From assembly GCA_945833885.1 (NCBI GenBank), contig CAMAFY010000002.1, positions 1 to 64,000 on the forward strand: a stretch of 64,000 nucleotides of DNA. The letters are read 5' to 3'. Position numbers and translations under genes: made by a program. Below the pieces are notes generated by a model. It worked only from the letters and a program-made list of their open reading frames with translations. It was not told the origin of the DNA and did no database searches. Shown in pieces: positions 25,452 through 34,760 of the stretch. The DNA is from an uncultured Bacteroidales bacterium (GTDB lineage: Bacteria; Bacteroidota; Bacteroidia; Bacteroidales; Bacteroidaceae). Numbering within the stretch: position 1 is the first letter of the stretch; the number at the start of each line of letters is the position of its first letter.

Positions 25452-28322
25452 TCAGTGTGCTTCGAGCCAGTTGGAGCCGGTGCCGCATTCTGCGATGAGG
25501 GGTACCGACATCTGGTAGGCGCGCTCCATTTCCGAGGTGACAATCTCCTGCATCCGTTCGAGTTCTTCGGGCACAACCGAGAAGTTAAGTTCGTCGTGGA
25601 CCTGCAGGATCATCATGCTTTTCAGATGCTCCTCCCGCATTCTTCGGTCAATCGCCACCATAGCGAGTTTGATGATGTCGGCGGCGGTGCCCTGAATGGG
25701 GGCATTCACGGCGTTCCGTTCCGCATATCCGCGTACGGTAGCGTTGCGGCTGTTGATGTCCGGCAGGTATCTTCTGCGTCCGAATTCCGTAACGATGTAC
25801 CCTTTTTCCCGTGCCCGCTGCACGCATTCCGCCATATAGGTCTTCACTTGTGGGTAAGTTTCGAAGTATCTGTCAATCAGTTCTTTGGCTTCGCTCCGGC
25901 TTACCTCCATCCTTTCGGCGAGACCGAAGGCAGAAATACCGTAGATGATGCCGAAATTTGCTGTCTTCGCCTTCCGCCGTTCGTCGCGGGAGATGTCGGC
26001 AACCTCCTTTTTGAAGATGCGCGCTGCCGTGGCGGCGTGGATGTCGGCGCCGTCGTTGAAGTCGGAAATCATCTTCTTGTCACCGCTCAAATGTGCCATG
26101 ATGCGGAGTTCGATTTGGGAGTAGTCTGCGCTGAGGAACACGCTTCCCGGTTCGGCGACGAACACTCTCCGTATCTCCTTTCCGTCATCTCCGCGCACAG
26201 GAATGTTCTGCAGGTTCGGATTGCTCGAACTCAGGCGTCCCGTTGCTGTGACGGCCTGGTTGAAGGATGTGTGTATATGTCTGGTCGAAGGTTTGACCAG
26301 TTGGGGTAGTGCCTCGATGTATGTCGACAGCAGTTTCTTGAGGGCGCGGTGGCGAAGGATGAGGTCTACGATGGGATGCTTTGTCCTCAGCCCTTCGAGC
26401 ACCTCCTCGGAGGTGGAGTATTGTCCGGTCTTAGTCTTCTTCACCTTGTCGCTAATCTTCAGTTTCTCAAAGAGAACGCTTCCCACCTGTCGTGGACTTG
26501 TCAGCAGGAATTCCTCACCCGCGAGGTCGAAGATCTGCTGTTCGAGGTCGAGCATGCGGGTCCTGAACTGGTTTCCTGTCTCGTTCAGCGCCTCCTCATT
26601 GATGCGCACACCGTTCAGTTCCATGCGTACGAGAACGGGCATGAGCGGCATTTCGATGTTCTCGAAGACGGATGTCACGCCGGCTTTCTCCATCTCGCGC
26701 TTCAGGGGCTCCATGAGTCGGAGCGCGATGTCGGCGTCTTCGCAGGCATAGTCGCGGATGTCTGCCGGTTGCAGGTCGCGCATGTTCTTCTGCCCCTTCC
26801 CGGCTTTCCCTATCAGTTGCTCGATGTGGATGGTTCGGTAGTGGAGGTATGTTTCGGCAAGAGCGTCAAGGTTGTGGGGGAGTTCGGGCTGTATGACGTA
26901 GTGTGCCAGCATGGTGTCAAAAAATGGTCCACAAACGTCGACGCCATATTTTGACATCACGGTGATGTCGTACTTCAGATTTTGTCCTACCTTCAGAATT
27001 TTCGGATTTTGAAGAACGTCCTTGAAAATGGCAACCACGCGGCTTGCCTCGGCGGTTTCACGTGGAACCGCCACGTACCACGCCTTTCCGGGAGCCGTAG
27101 CGAAACTCATTCCCACCAATTCCGCGTCAATGGCGTTCGGAGACGTCGTTTCTGTGTCAAAAGCGAAAAAATCCTTTGTCAACAGAATTCTAGAAATTTC
27201 GAGCGCATCTTCCTGATTTTCAATAAGGTTATAGCAGGTGTTGTTTGGGATAAACTCGTCGAGAAGGCCTTCGGAATCCAGCGTCTGGCCTTCCGTCGGC
27301 AAATATTCGACGCTCGAAATGCCGTTTTCCTCGCTTTCGTCAAGTCCAGCGAACAAATCGCCCTCCATGATTGTCTCCACCTTTTTCCGACCTTTCCGGG
27401 CAGGAGTGCCGTCGGCGGGTTCGCCGCCTTGGAGTTTTGTGATGAAGTTCCGGAATTCAAGTTGCGTATAGATTTCCATCAGCCGGTCGGTCTGCCGTGG
27501 GGTAGGGGTGAGACGTCCGAAGTCGAGGTGCTCGCCGTCGGGCATCAGGCATCCGGTGTCCTCGAGTGGCACGTCGGTCTTGATGGTGGCGAGGAATTTC
27601 GAGAAGCGTATCTTTTCGGCGTTCTCCAGAAGTTTTTTGCCGATTGCTCCCTTGATGTCGGGTGCGGCTTCGAGGAGTGCCTCTATGCTTTTGTGCTCCG
27701 CCAGGAGTTTCACCGCCGTCTTTTCGCCCACTCCCGGGCATCCCGGTATGTTGTCCGCCGCGTCGCCCATGAGTCCGAGCATGTCAATCACCTGCTCGGT
27801 ATGTTGCAGTCCGTATTTCGCGCACACCTCTTCGGGGCCGAGGTGTTCCATACCTTTTGCCCCGTTCCCCGGTCTGCACATCGTCACACCCGGGCGGACG
27901 AGTTGGGCATAGTCCTTGTCGGGTGTAATCATCTTCACGTCCACGCCCTCGGCAGCCGCCTTGATGGCGAGCGTACCGATGACATCGTCGGCCTCGAAGC
28001 CCGGCACTTCGAACATCGGAATACCGTAGGCGGCAATGATGTCCTTGATGTGCGGCACCGACCATTTGATGTCTTCCGGTGTTGCCTCGCGCTGTGCCTT
28101 GTATTCGGGATACACCTCATGGCGGAAGGTTCCGCCGGCAGGGTCGAAGGCCACCGCCACATAATCCGGCATGAACGTCCGCAGAATGTCCTCGAGTGTG
28201 TTGACAAATCCGAAGACCGCCGAGGTGTTCTCGCCCTTGGAGTTCACGCGCGGGTTACGGATAAAGGCATAATATGCGCGGAAAATCAAGGCATAGGCAT
28301 CGATGAGTACAAGTTTTTTCAT
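25452..28322 (-). CDS. polA: DNA polymerase I
   Basis: 956 residues. The N-terminal 5'-3' exonuclease/flap domain begins MKKLVLIDAYALIFRAYYAF. A 3'-5' exonuclease domain with the DxE signature (FFAFDTETTSPNAID) is in the middle, so proofreading looks intact. The polymerase domain has motif A (DYSQIELRIMAHLSGD), the O-helix region (RRKAKTANFGIIYGISAFGLAE) and motif C (QVHDEL). It functions in repair and Okazaki fragment processing. The divergent promoter region with the polyprenyl synthase gene is only 87 bp. A near-parS sequence lies inside the gene at 27055-27068. Confidence 0.97.
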   Translation of the reverse strand: MKKLVLIDAYALIFRAYYAFIRNPRVNSKGENTSAVFGFVNTLEDILRTFMPDYVAVAFDPAGGTFRHEVYPEYKAQREATPEDIKWSVPHIKDIIAAYGIPMFEVPGFEADDVIGTLAIKAAAEGVDVKMITPDKDYAQLVRPGVTMCRPGNGAKGMEHLGPEEVCAKYGLQHTEQVIDMLGLMGDAADNIPGCPGVGEKTAVKLLAEHKSIEALLEAAPDIKGAIGKKLLENAEKIRFSKFLATIKTDVPLEDTGCLMPDGEHLDFGRLTPTPRQTDRLMEIYTQLEFRNFITKLQGGEPADGTPARKGRKKVETIMEGDLFAGLDESEENGISSVEYLPTEGQTLDSEGLLDEFIPNNTCYNLIENQEDALEISRILLTKDFFAFDTETTSPNAIDAELVGMSFATAPGKAWYVAVPRETAEASRVVAIFKDVLQNPKILKVGQNLKYDITVMSKYGVDVCGPFFDTMLAHYVIQPELPHNLDALAETYLHYRTIHIEQLIGKAGKGQKNMRDLQPADIRDYACEDADIALRLMEPLKREMEKAGVTSVFENIEMPLMPVLVRMELNGVRINEEALNETGNQFRTRMLDLEQQIFDLAGEEFLLTSPRQVGSVLFEKLKISDKVKKTKTGQYSTSEEVLEGLRTKHPIVDLILRHRALKKLLSTYIEALPQLVKPSTRHIHTSFNQAVTATGRLSSSNPNLQNIPVRGDDGKEIRRVFVAEPGSVFLSADYSQIELRIMAHLSGDKKMISDFNDGADIHAATAARIFKKEVADISRDERRKAKTANFGIIYGISAFGLAERMEVSRSEAKELIDRYFETYPQVKTYMAECVQRAREKGYIVTEFGRRRYLPDINSRNATVRGYAERNAVNAPIQGTAADIIKLAMVAIDRRMREEHLKSMMILQVHDELNFSVVPEELERMQEIVTSEMERAYQMSVPLIAECGTGSNWLEAH
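27055..27068. promoter_or_regulatory. Near-consensus parS-like site inside polA
   Basis: GTTTCACGTGGAAC differs by one base from the palindrome GTTTCACGTGAAAC and is flanked by GGC/GCC symmetric bases. It is coding sequence, so it may be coincidence, but it lies 7.7 kb from a perfect copy. Confidence 0.35.
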
Positions 28323-28344
28323 ATTTTTCCATATATTTTGCCGT

Positions 28345-28352
28345 CAAAGATA
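28345..28352 (-). promoter_or_regulatory. -7 box TATCTTTG of polA
   Basis: Minus-strand TATCTTTG, 22 bp before the polA start codon. Confidence 0.7.
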
Positions 28353-28385
28353 CGAATTTATGGTAATATGTACGGGAAATTTTCG

Positions 28386-28393
28386 TAATTTTG
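28386..28393 (+). promoter_or_regulatory. -7 box TAATTTTG of the polyprenyl synthase gene
   Basis: TAATTTTG followed by GCGG, 16 bp before the ATG at 28410. The polA box is only 33 bp to the left in the opposite direction. Confidence 0.7.
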
Positions 28394-28409
28394 CGGCTTG
28401 AAACAGCCT

Positions 28410-29387
28410 ATGAAGTCAGAATTGTTAGAAATACGACGCCCGATAGAGTCGGAGTTGGCACGCTATGCCGAACTCTTCGACGAGGTACTGAGCCATGATA
28501 AACCATTCATGGACGGACCGTTGTCGCATGTCCGTGCCAAGAAGGGCAAACTGATGCGTCCCATCCTCGTGCTGTTGATGGCAAAAGAGCGGGGCGAGGT
28601 GAGTCAAGCAGCCTTGCATAGCGCTGTGACCCTGGAACTTCTGCACACGGCGAGCCTCATTCACGACGATGTCGTCGACGAAAGCGGTGAGCGCCGCGGA
28701 CAGGCAAGCCTCCATAAACTCTACGACAACAAGGTGGCGGTGCTGCTTGGCGACTACATGCTCGCACGTTCCCTGCACGAGGCGGCGCTGACGCGGAAGG
28801 TGGAGATTGTGGAGGAGGTGGCACTCCTCGGAGCAACCCTTTCGGAAGGTGAGATCCTGCAGTTGGCAAATGTGGAAAACGAGGAACTCAGCGAGGAGGC
28901 CTACTACACCATCATCCGCAACAAGACCTCCGCCCTCTTCACTGTCTGTGGAAAAATAGGGGCGATGGCGCAGGATGCCGACGAGGATTATTGCCGGAAG
29001 GCGGCAAAATTCGGCGAGATTGTCGGAATGTGCTTCCAGATCCGCGACGACATTTTCGACTATTTCGACGACGCCAGCATCGGGAAGCCCCGTGGAAACG
29101 ATATGCGCGAGGGTAAACTCACCCTGCCTGTCATCTATGCCGTGAACCATAGCGGCGACGTTACCGCCCGTGAACTCGCCTTGCGCGTAAAGCGTTTTCA
29201 GGCCTCTTCCGAGGACATCGCAAAACTCATTGAGTTTACGAAGGAAAACGGCGGTATCAGACATGCACAGGAGGTGATGGAACGTCTGCGCAACGAGGCG
29301 AAAACCATCGTCAGTGGTTTCACGAACCCCGACGTGCGGAAGGCTCTGGAGCAATACATCGACTTCGTCATCGGCCGCGAATTTTAA
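28410..29387 (+). CDS. Trans-polyprenyl diphosphate synthase
   Basis: 325 residues. First aspartate-rich motif DDVVD at 86-90 and second DDIFD at 213-217, with GDYMLARS between, as in polyprenyl synthetases (IspB/HepT type, likely for the menaquinone side chain). The residues before the first Asp motif (Ala81, Ser82, Leu83) are small, which usually goes with long products; chain length is inferred only. An upstream TTG at 28398 is in frame, but the ATG at 28410 follows the promoter at a normal distance. A strong terminator follows 107 bp after the stop. Confidence 0.9.
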   Translation: MKSELLEIRRPIESELARYAELFDEVLSHDKPFMDGPLSHVRAKKGKLMRPILVLLMAKERGEVSQAALHSAVTLELLHTASLIHDDVVDESGERRGQASLHKLYDNKVAVLLGDYMLARSLHEAALTRKVEIVEEVALLGATLSEGEILQLANVENEELSEEAYYTIIRNKTSALFTVCGKIGAMAQDADEDYCRKAAKFGEIVGMCFQIRDDIFDYFDDASIGKPRGNDMREGKLTLPVIYAVNHSGDVTARELALRVKRFQASSEDIAKLIEFTKENGGIRHAQEVMERLRNEAKTIVSGFTNPDVRKALEQYIDFVIGREF

Positions 29388-29493
29388 GACGTTCCACCAT
29401 TTTTCACCGGCAGGACATTTGAAATCCGCTTCCCCATCCTCTTGAAAACCAGATTGTTACCCCTGCCTTTCGGGGGGGGTAGTTATAAAAGAC

Positions 29494-29540
29494 AAAGCAC
29501 CGGCATTCCCGATTCTCCGTGGGGAATGCCGGTGCTTTTT
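29494..29540 (+). terminator. Terminator of the polyprenyl synthase gene
   Basis: A 17-base perfect stem (arms AAAGCACCGGCATTCCC and complement) ending in a T tract. It may act in both directions, but deoC is far to the right. Confidence 0.9.
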
Positions 29541-29680
29541 GATTGTCAGCAGGGCGGAATACTGCGCCTGTTTTCCAAGGGGCTGCTTGCCGTTTTGCCA
29601 GATTTTTTCCTGTTTCCCAAACGCCTTGTTTCCCCTTTCCGAAGGTTCTTTCCGCCACTCCCAAAGGACGTGAAAATCTT

Positions 29681-29812
29681 CTGCCGTGCCGTAGTTTGAA
29701 GATGTCGGAAGGGGATGAAAGAAAGTGCCGCACTTCGCCTCACAAACATCGGAACTTTGTGTGACAAAATACGGCACTTTATGCCATCAACTGCGGTGTT
29801 TTTCACCGCCTT
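29681..29812. repeat. 22-bp periodic array, six units, CGGCACTTT family
   Basis: Units of 22 bp start at 29681, 29703, 29725, 29747, 29769 and 29791. Cores are GTGCCGCACTT, CATCGGAACTTT, ATACGGCACTTT and CTGCGGTGTTTT, most units closing with AAA. Weaker 22-bp spacing extends leftward to about 29560. It lies between the convergent polyprenyl synthase and deoC genes and ends 45 bp before the deoC stop. Confidence 0.85.
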
Positions 29813-29856
29813 TTCGGAGGTTTGCTAAACCTCAGTGCGTCAGTGTGTTACGTTGT

Positions 29857-30750
29857 TCAAGAAAATGGGGTGATATCCTCGCCTGTCACCGCTTTCGCCA
29901 GCAGGTTGGCGAGACGGCTGGTGCCGATGCGGAAGAGGCCTTTCGCAATGTATTCCTCGCCGAGAATCTCTGCCACGATGGTGTAATAATCGACAGCCTC
30001 GTCCACGGTCTTGATGCCTCCGGCGGCCTTGAAGCCCACAAGGCGTCCCGTCTTTTCGTGGTATTCCTTGATGGCGCGACACATCGTGTAGGCAGCCTCG
30101 GGGGTTGCCGCCACGGAAACCTTGCCCGTCGATGTCTTGATGAAGTCCGCTCCGGCATACATCGCCAGGATGCTGGCGCGCTTTATCTGGTAGGCGGTCT
30201 TCAATTCGCCCGTTTCGAGGATGACCTTCAGCGGATGTTCGCCACAGACGGCCTTCATCTCTTCAATCTCATCGGTGCAGGTTTCAAAGTCCTCGTTCAG
30301 GAAAGCCCCTACGCTAAGTACCATATCTATCTCGTCGGCACCGTCCTTCAATGCCAGGGCAGTCTCAATGGTTTTCACCTCAAGGAACGTCTGACTGCTG
30401 GGGAAACCTCCGCTCACGCATGCCACACGTACGCCGTCGGCTTCGAGGGTGTTGCTGACAACGGCGGCAAAGTTCGGATAGACGCAGATGGTGGCAAGGG
30501 GAGGCAGGTCGGGATATTCGTTGCTCCATCGGTTCACCTTTTCGGTAAACCGCATCACACTCTCCTGCGAGTCGGTGACGGTCAGCGTAGTCAGTTCCAC
30601 CGTTCCCAGCAGTTTCTCCAACACTTCCTGAGTGTTGTAGCAGGCACGGCGGCTCTCAATCAGTTGGGTTACGGCTTCGTGGACCTGCATATCGCTCATA
30701 GTCAGGTCGTAAAGGTCGAAGGCTTCGTAGTATTTGTTCTTGTCTTCCAT
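29857..30750 (-). CDS. deoC: Deoxyribose-phosphate aldolase DeoC
   Basis: 297 residues, somewhat longer than the 259 of E. coli, with the extra part at the N-terminus. The Schiff-base lysine is Lys205 in DFIKTSTGK and the second active-site lysine is Lys241 in GFKAAGGIKT. It splits 2-deoxyribose-5-phosphate to glyceraldehyde-3-phosphate and acetaldehyde in nucleoside salvage. It lies downstream of dtd, separated by 348 bp without a gene. Confidence 0.95.
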   Translation of the reverse strand: MEDKNKYYEAFDLYDLTMSDMQVHEAVTQLIESRRACYNTQEVLEKLLGTVELTTLTVTDSQESVMRFTEKVNRWSNEYPDLPPLATICVYPNFAAVVSNTLEADGVRVACVSGGFPSSQTFLEVKTIETALALKDGADEIDMVLSVGAFLNEDFETCTDEIEEMKAVCGEHPLKVILETGELKTAYQIKRASILAMYAGADFIKTSTGKVSVAATPEAAYTMCRAIKEYHEKTGRLVGFKAAGGIKTVDEAVDYYTIVAEILGEEYIAKGLFRIGTSRLANLLAKAVTGEDITPFS

Positions 30751-31098
30751 AATGGTTTTTATTGTTTTCGGGAGTGGTGATTCAGGATGTTTTCTGTCGT
30801 TTTTTCCGTAATCCTTTCTTGACTTTCTTGCGTTGTGCCTTGCCGTGTTCTGGCCTTTTTCAACGAATCACAAGAAAAAGGCGACGGGTAAGGTGGGCTT
30901 GTGGAATCCGCCATGGGGGAGGGTGATGGGGTGGTGCGCGCTGTATGTCTTGCCTGCCGTCGCTTTTTTTGGCAGGATCCATTGCTTGTGGGTGCGGCTA
31001 CGTTTGTGTCCCGGTGCTCCGTTGTGCGCGGATGTATGCGGTTTGTCAAGGTTCTTGATAGGCGAAAGGGCGCGGAAAGGGTAGTGGATGATTGCAGG
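30751..31098. other. 348-bp gene-free stretch between dtd and deoC
   Basis: In many Bacteroides genomes a MazG-like nucleotide pyrophosphohydrolase gene of about this length sits here. None is recognisable: the only open minus-strand frame (30759-31049, 96 codons) gives a Thr/Ser/Arg-rich protein with no MazG motif. T-rich tracts near 30770-30850 hint at the 22-bp spacing, but weakly. Confidence 0.55.
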
Positions 31099-31551
31099 TT
31101 ATTCGCGGTTTTTCGAGTCGATGATGATGGTTACGGGACCGTCGTTGACAAGTTCCACCTGCATGTTGGCACCGAATTCGCCCGTCGGAACGGGGCGTTG
31201 GAGGGCGTCCGAGAGCGTTTTCACGAAACGTTCATAGAGGGGTATCGCAATGTCCGGTCCTGCGGCTTTGATGTAACTGGGTCGGTTCCCCTTCTTTGTG
31301 CTGGCATAGAGCGTGAACTGGCTTACTACCAGCACGTTGCCGCCGTGGTCGAGGATGCTGACATTCATCACACCATCCTCGTCGTTGAAGATGCGGAGGT
31401 TGACGATTTTCTTCACCAGCCATTCGATGTCGGCGTCTGTATCCTCGGGGTGGACCCCCAGGAGACAAAGGATTCCGGAGCCGATTTCGCCCTTAATTGT
31501 GCCGCCGATGCTCACGCTGGCGCGGCTGACGCGTTGTAATACGGTTCGCAT
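31099..31551 (-). CDS. dtd: D-aminoacyl-tRNA deacylase
   Basis: 150 residues, exactly the usual DTD length. The SQFTLYA motif at 77-83 and the NDGPVT motif at 136-141 form the active site that removes D-amino acids from tRNA. The ATG at 31551 ([14 protein letters not shown]) is the family start; the frame continues upstream to 31605 without homology. A -7 box lies about 50 bp upstream. Confidence 0.95.
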   Translation of the reverse strand: MRTVLQRVSRASVSIGGTIKGEIGSGILCLLGVHPEDTDADIEWLVKKIVNLRIFNDEDGVMNVSILDHGGNVLVVSQFTLYASTKKGNRPSYIKAAGPDIAIPLYERFVKTLSDALQRPVPTGEFGANMQVELVNDGPVTIIIDSKNRE

Positions 31552-31602
31552 TTTTTTGTATATCTTCTGGGTTTTATGGGATTTCGGAATGCTGATTTTC
31601 TG

Positions 31603-31610
31603 CAAAGTTA
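31603..31610 (-). promoter_or_regulatory. -7 box TAACTTTG of dtd
   Basis: Minus-strand TAACTTTG, 52 bp before the dtd start codon. Confidence 0.55.
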
Positions 31611-31700
31611 AGCAATTTATGCTGTTGTAGGGGCTGCATCTCCCGTTTTTTTCATTTTTCGAGGTGCGAAGGGCATGAAATATTCCTCTGCACCTGCACG

Positions 31701-31942
31701 ATGTCCTTTTTGGAAGAGGGCAGGGTTTTCTTGGAATTTATGGGAAATACACCCTGTTCCTTGCAGGAAGTTTCCCTGTACATCTCGAATGTATTTTCTG
31801 AAAATTGCAGAAATTACGTCTTGAAATCCGCTATCGTTTTCTTGGAACTTGCTGGATAATCTTCTCGAAATCCCGGTATGGTTTTCTTGGAATTTTGCTT
31901 CGCTTTTCCTGAACTTTTGAGGGCGTTTTCCCGGTCTTTCCC
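31701..31942. repeat. 22-bp periodic array, eleven units
   Basis: The longest array seen. Units begin at 31701, 31723, 31745, 31767, 31789, 31811, 31833, 31855, 31877, 31899 and 31921. The core is GTTTTCTTGGAACTT or a variant (GTTTTCTTGGAATTT, CGTTTTCTTGGAAC, GGTTTTCTTGGAAT, GCTTTTCCTGAACTT). Some drift by one base is visible. It fills the middle of the 504-bp gap between dtd and uvrC. No gene is present there; an open minus-strand frame (31617-32111) is an array product. Confidence 0.85.
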
Positions 31943-32055
31943 GCTGTTGCTTCAAACCCGCGTTCTGGCGGCCTCTGAGATTGGTGGCCGGGAAAGATGC
32001 CCTTTTGGCGTCAAAACGCCGCAGAAAGGCGGGAAAATGCCCTTTTTCGCAAGGT

Positions 32056-33900
32056 TTAGGGTTGTTGTTCGTCCTCCGAAGCGTGGAGTTGCCGGTAGAT
32101 GCTTTCCCCACGTACCGGCCCCAACACGTCCTGAAGTTGTTCCAGCGACGCCAGTTTGGTGCCCTTGACGCTGCCGAAAGTCTTCAGAAGCAGCGTTTTC
32201 GTCTTCTCACCGAGCCCCTTTACGAGGTCCAGTTCCGAGGCTCGCTGGCGCTTTGAACGCTTGTTGCGGTGAAATTTTATGGCGACGCGATGGACCTCGT
32301 CCTGCATCTTCATGAGGAGGAAAAAGAGTTCGGAATCGGGTTTCACCGCAACACTCTGCGGAGGGTCCCCGAAGAGCATCTCGCGGGTGCGGTGACGGCC
32401 GTCCTTGGCAAGGCCTGCCACGGGGATGTCGAGCCCAAGTTGGCGGCAGACAATGTCGTGGATGGCGTGCATCTGACCGATTCCGCCGTCGGCAATGATG
32501 AGGTTCGGCAACTGCAATCCCTCCTCTTTGAGGCGGGTGTAGCGGCGTTCTACCACCTCACGCATGGAGGCGTAGTCGTCAGGACCCACGACGGTCTTGA
32601 TGTTGAACGTACGATATTCCTTTTTGTTCGGCTTCAGATGGTCGAAAACCACGCAGGCTGCCACGGCATCCTCGCCACTGATGTTGGAATTGTCGAAGAG
32701 TTCGATGCGTAAGGGCAGGGTGGGGAGCCCCAGATGGCTTTGGATTTCCTTCATCAACCGCGTCTGGCGCTGCTCGGGATTCAGTTTTTCTGCCTGGTTG
32801 AGGCGTGCAACGCGGTGCTGGAGGACGTTGAAATGCGAGAGTTCGAGGAGTTTTTTCTTGCCGCCCATCTGGGGAATGGTCAGCAAAGCATAGCCTTCGG
32901 GGAGGTCGACCTCAAAGGGTACGATGATTTCCTTGGAATGACTGTCGAAACGGTTCCGCATTTCCACAATGCCGAGGGCGAGGAGTTCGGCGTCAGTCTC
33001 GTCAAGACGCTTCTTGAACTCGAAGGTAAACGACTGCGTAATGGCGCCGTTGACGACGTGAAGGAAGTTGATATAGGCGGTGTTTTCCTCGCTGACGATG
33101 TTGAAAACGTCGATGTCGTAACTGATATTGCTGACCACTTCGGAGCGTTCTACGAAGTTTTCGATGAGCATGAGCCGCCGTTTCAACGTTTCTGCCTCCT
33201 CAAATCGCATTTCTTCCGCCAGTTTCATCATCTTTTCGCGGAGATGTCGGGCGACTTCGCGGGTGTTTCCCTTCAGAATCTCGCGGCAAGCCTCGATTTG
33301 TTCCAGATATTCTTCGCGTTTCTGCCGTCCGCAGCAGGGGGCCTCGCACTTGTGGATGTGGTAGTTGAGGCACACGTCGTACTTGCCTTCCCGCACACCT
33401 TCCTCAGACATCGGCGTCTTGCAGGGGCGGGGATGGTAAATCGTGCTGCAAACATCAAGGAGGGCATACATCGTCTGCACGTGTGAATAAGGTCCATAGT
33501 AGGTTGCGCCGCGCAAATTGCGGTTGCGCGTGCTGAAAATCCTCGGCAGATATTCCTTTGTAATGGCGATGGAAGGGTAGGTTTTGTCGTCTTTCAGGAG
33601 GACGTTGTAGCGGGGTTTGTACTTCTTGATGAGTTGGTTTTCCAGCAAAAGGGCGTCCTCTTCGGTGCTGACGACGGTGTATGTAATGTCGCGGATCTTG
33701 GACACCAGGACGCGGGTTTTGGCACTTTGCTGTGTTTTGACAAAGTACGACGATACGCGGCTCTTGAGTTTCTTGGCTTTTCCAACGTAGATGATGGTGC
33801 CTTCTTCGTCAAGATACTGGTAGGACCCCGGACATTCCGGCAGACTGCTGACGATGCCTTTGAGATAAGCATCGAGTTTTTCGCGTTCTTCCTTGGTCAT
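32056..33900 (-). CDS. uvrC: Excinuclease ABC subunit C
   Basis: 614 residues. N-terminal GIY-YIG nuclease domain (PGSYQY at 24-29, YVGKAKKLKSRV at 38-49), then a cysteine-bearing segment, the UVR (UvrB-binding) motif around KLAEEMRFEEAETLKRRL, the RNase-H-like second nuclease domain (RIELFDNSNISGEDAVAACVVF) and C-terminal helix-hairpin-helix elements (LVKGLGEKTKTLLLKTFGSV). It makes both incisions in nucleotide excision repair. It lies between apt and dtd in the conserved order. Confidence 0.96.
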   Translation of the reverse strand: MTKEEREKLDAYLKGIVSSLPECPGSYQYLDEEGTIIYVGKAKKLKSRVSSYFVKTQQSAKTRVLVSKIRDITYTVVSTEEDALLLENQLIKKYKPRYNVLLKDDKTYPSIAITKEYLPRIFSTRNRNLRGATYYGPYSHVQTMYALLDVCSTIYHPRPCKTPMSEEGVREGKYDVCLNYHIHKCEAPCCGRQKREEYLEQIEACREILKGNTREVARHLREKMMKLAEEMRFEEAETLKRRLMLIENFVERSEVVSNISYDIDVFNIVSEENTAYINFLHVVNGAITQSFTFEFKKRLDETDAELLALGIVEMRNRFDSHSKEIIVPFEVDLPEGYALLTIPQMGGKKKLLELSHFNVLQHRVARLNQAEKLNPEQRQTRLMKEIQSHLGLPTLPLRIELFDNSNISGEDAVAACVVFDHLKPNKKEYRTFNIKTVVGPDDYASMREVVERRYTRLKEEGLQLPNLIIADGGIGQMHAIHDIVCRQLGLDIPVAGLAKDGRHRTREMLFGDPPQSVAVKPDSELFFLLMKMQDEVHRVAIKFHRNKRSKRQRASELDLVKGLGEKTKTLLLKTFGSVKGTKLASLEQLQDVLGPVRGESIYRQLHASEDEQQP

Positions 33901-33979
33901 TCTTCGTAAAAAAATAGAGTGATGAATGGGACTGTGGGTGGAGCTTTTGACGGGAAAATATTGTTTGTTGTAACGATGA

Positions 33980-34133
33980 TTTCAGGCGTTTTATCAAAAA
34001 ACTGTTTGTCCTCTCCGCTGAAACTATGGATTTCCATCTTTTGGCATCCGGCTTTTCGTTGGTGGAATTTCAACGTATGTTTGCATAGGTCCAGAGGTCA
34101 GTCCCTAAGACTTCCGGTATTTCACCGTAAAAC
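33980..34133. repeat. Weak 22-bp periodic array between apt and uvrC
   Basis: The stretch divides into seven 22-bp segments starting at 33980. Several carry a T/C-rich core at the same phase (AGGCGTTTT, GGATTTCC, CGGCTTTTC, CGGTATTTC) and end in AAA or GAA. Unit similarity is low, so this is tentative. Confidence 0.45.
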
Positions 34134-34179
34134 AAAAACAACTTCCGCAAGTGTTGTGGAAAATCTTGCGGAAGTTGTT
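34131..34179 (-). terminator. Terminator of apt
   Basis: Fifteen-base perfect stem (AACAACTTCCGCAAG and complement) with a T-rich tail on the minus strand, 12 bp beyond the apt stop. Confidence 0.9.
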
Positions 34180-34190
34180 CAGAAAAGTGT

Positions 34191-34727
34191 TTATTCGTCA
34201 ATGGTCAAAAGTGTGGAGATTTCTGCGCTGTCGCCGATGAATTCGCGTCCTTTCAACCCCTCTATACGCAATTCAATGATGAAATTGCAGTAAATCTTCT
34301 TCACACCAAAGGAACGTACGAGGTCGATGGCCGCCTTTGCGGAACCTCCTGTAGCGAGCAAATCATCTTGAATCAGCACGATGTCATCGGGATTCAGCGC
34401 ATCGGTGTGAATCTCAATCGCGTCTTCGCCGTATTCTTTACCATAGGTTTGACGGCGCGATTCCCCCGGAAGTTTCCCAGGCTTCCGACACATGACGAAT
34501 CCTGCTCCGAGTCTGTCAGCGACAATGGCGCCCATTACGAAGCCACGACTCTCAATTCCGACGACTTTTGTGATGCTTTTATCGCGATATATCCGTGAAA
34601 TCTCTTCCGACATCTGACGAAGGCATTCAGGATTCTTGAACAATGTGCTCACATCTTTGAACTGTATGCCCGGAATGGGGAAGTCTGGTATGTTCCTTAA
34701 ATTGCGAATTAGCAAATCTTTATCCAT
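34191..34727 (-). CDS. apt: Adenine phosphoribosyltransferase
   Basis: 178 residues. The PRPP-binding loop is VLIQDDLLATGGSAKAA and the N-terminal region has IPDFPIPGIQFKDVSTLF and VVGIESRGFVMGA, typical of APRT. It salvages adenine to AMP. It sits between mnmG and uvrC, with a strong terminator after it. Confidence 0.95.
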   Translation of the reverse strand: MDKDLLIRNLRNIPDFPIPGIQFKDVSTLFKNPECLRQMSEEISRIYRDKSITKVVGIESRGFVMGAIVADRLGAGFVMCRKPGKLPGESRRQTYGKEYGEDAIEIHTDALNPDDIVLIQDDLLATGGSAKAAIDLVRSFGVKKIYCNFIIELRIEGLKGREFIGDSAEISTLLTIDE

Positions 34728-34760
34728 AAGTTGCTGATATAATATTGGTTAAATGGTTTT

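Noticed and set aside
31617-32111. 164-codon open frame on the minus strand, overlapping the uvrC 3' end
   Set aside because: Its translation shows a seven-residue rhythm that comes from the array; no homology recognised.
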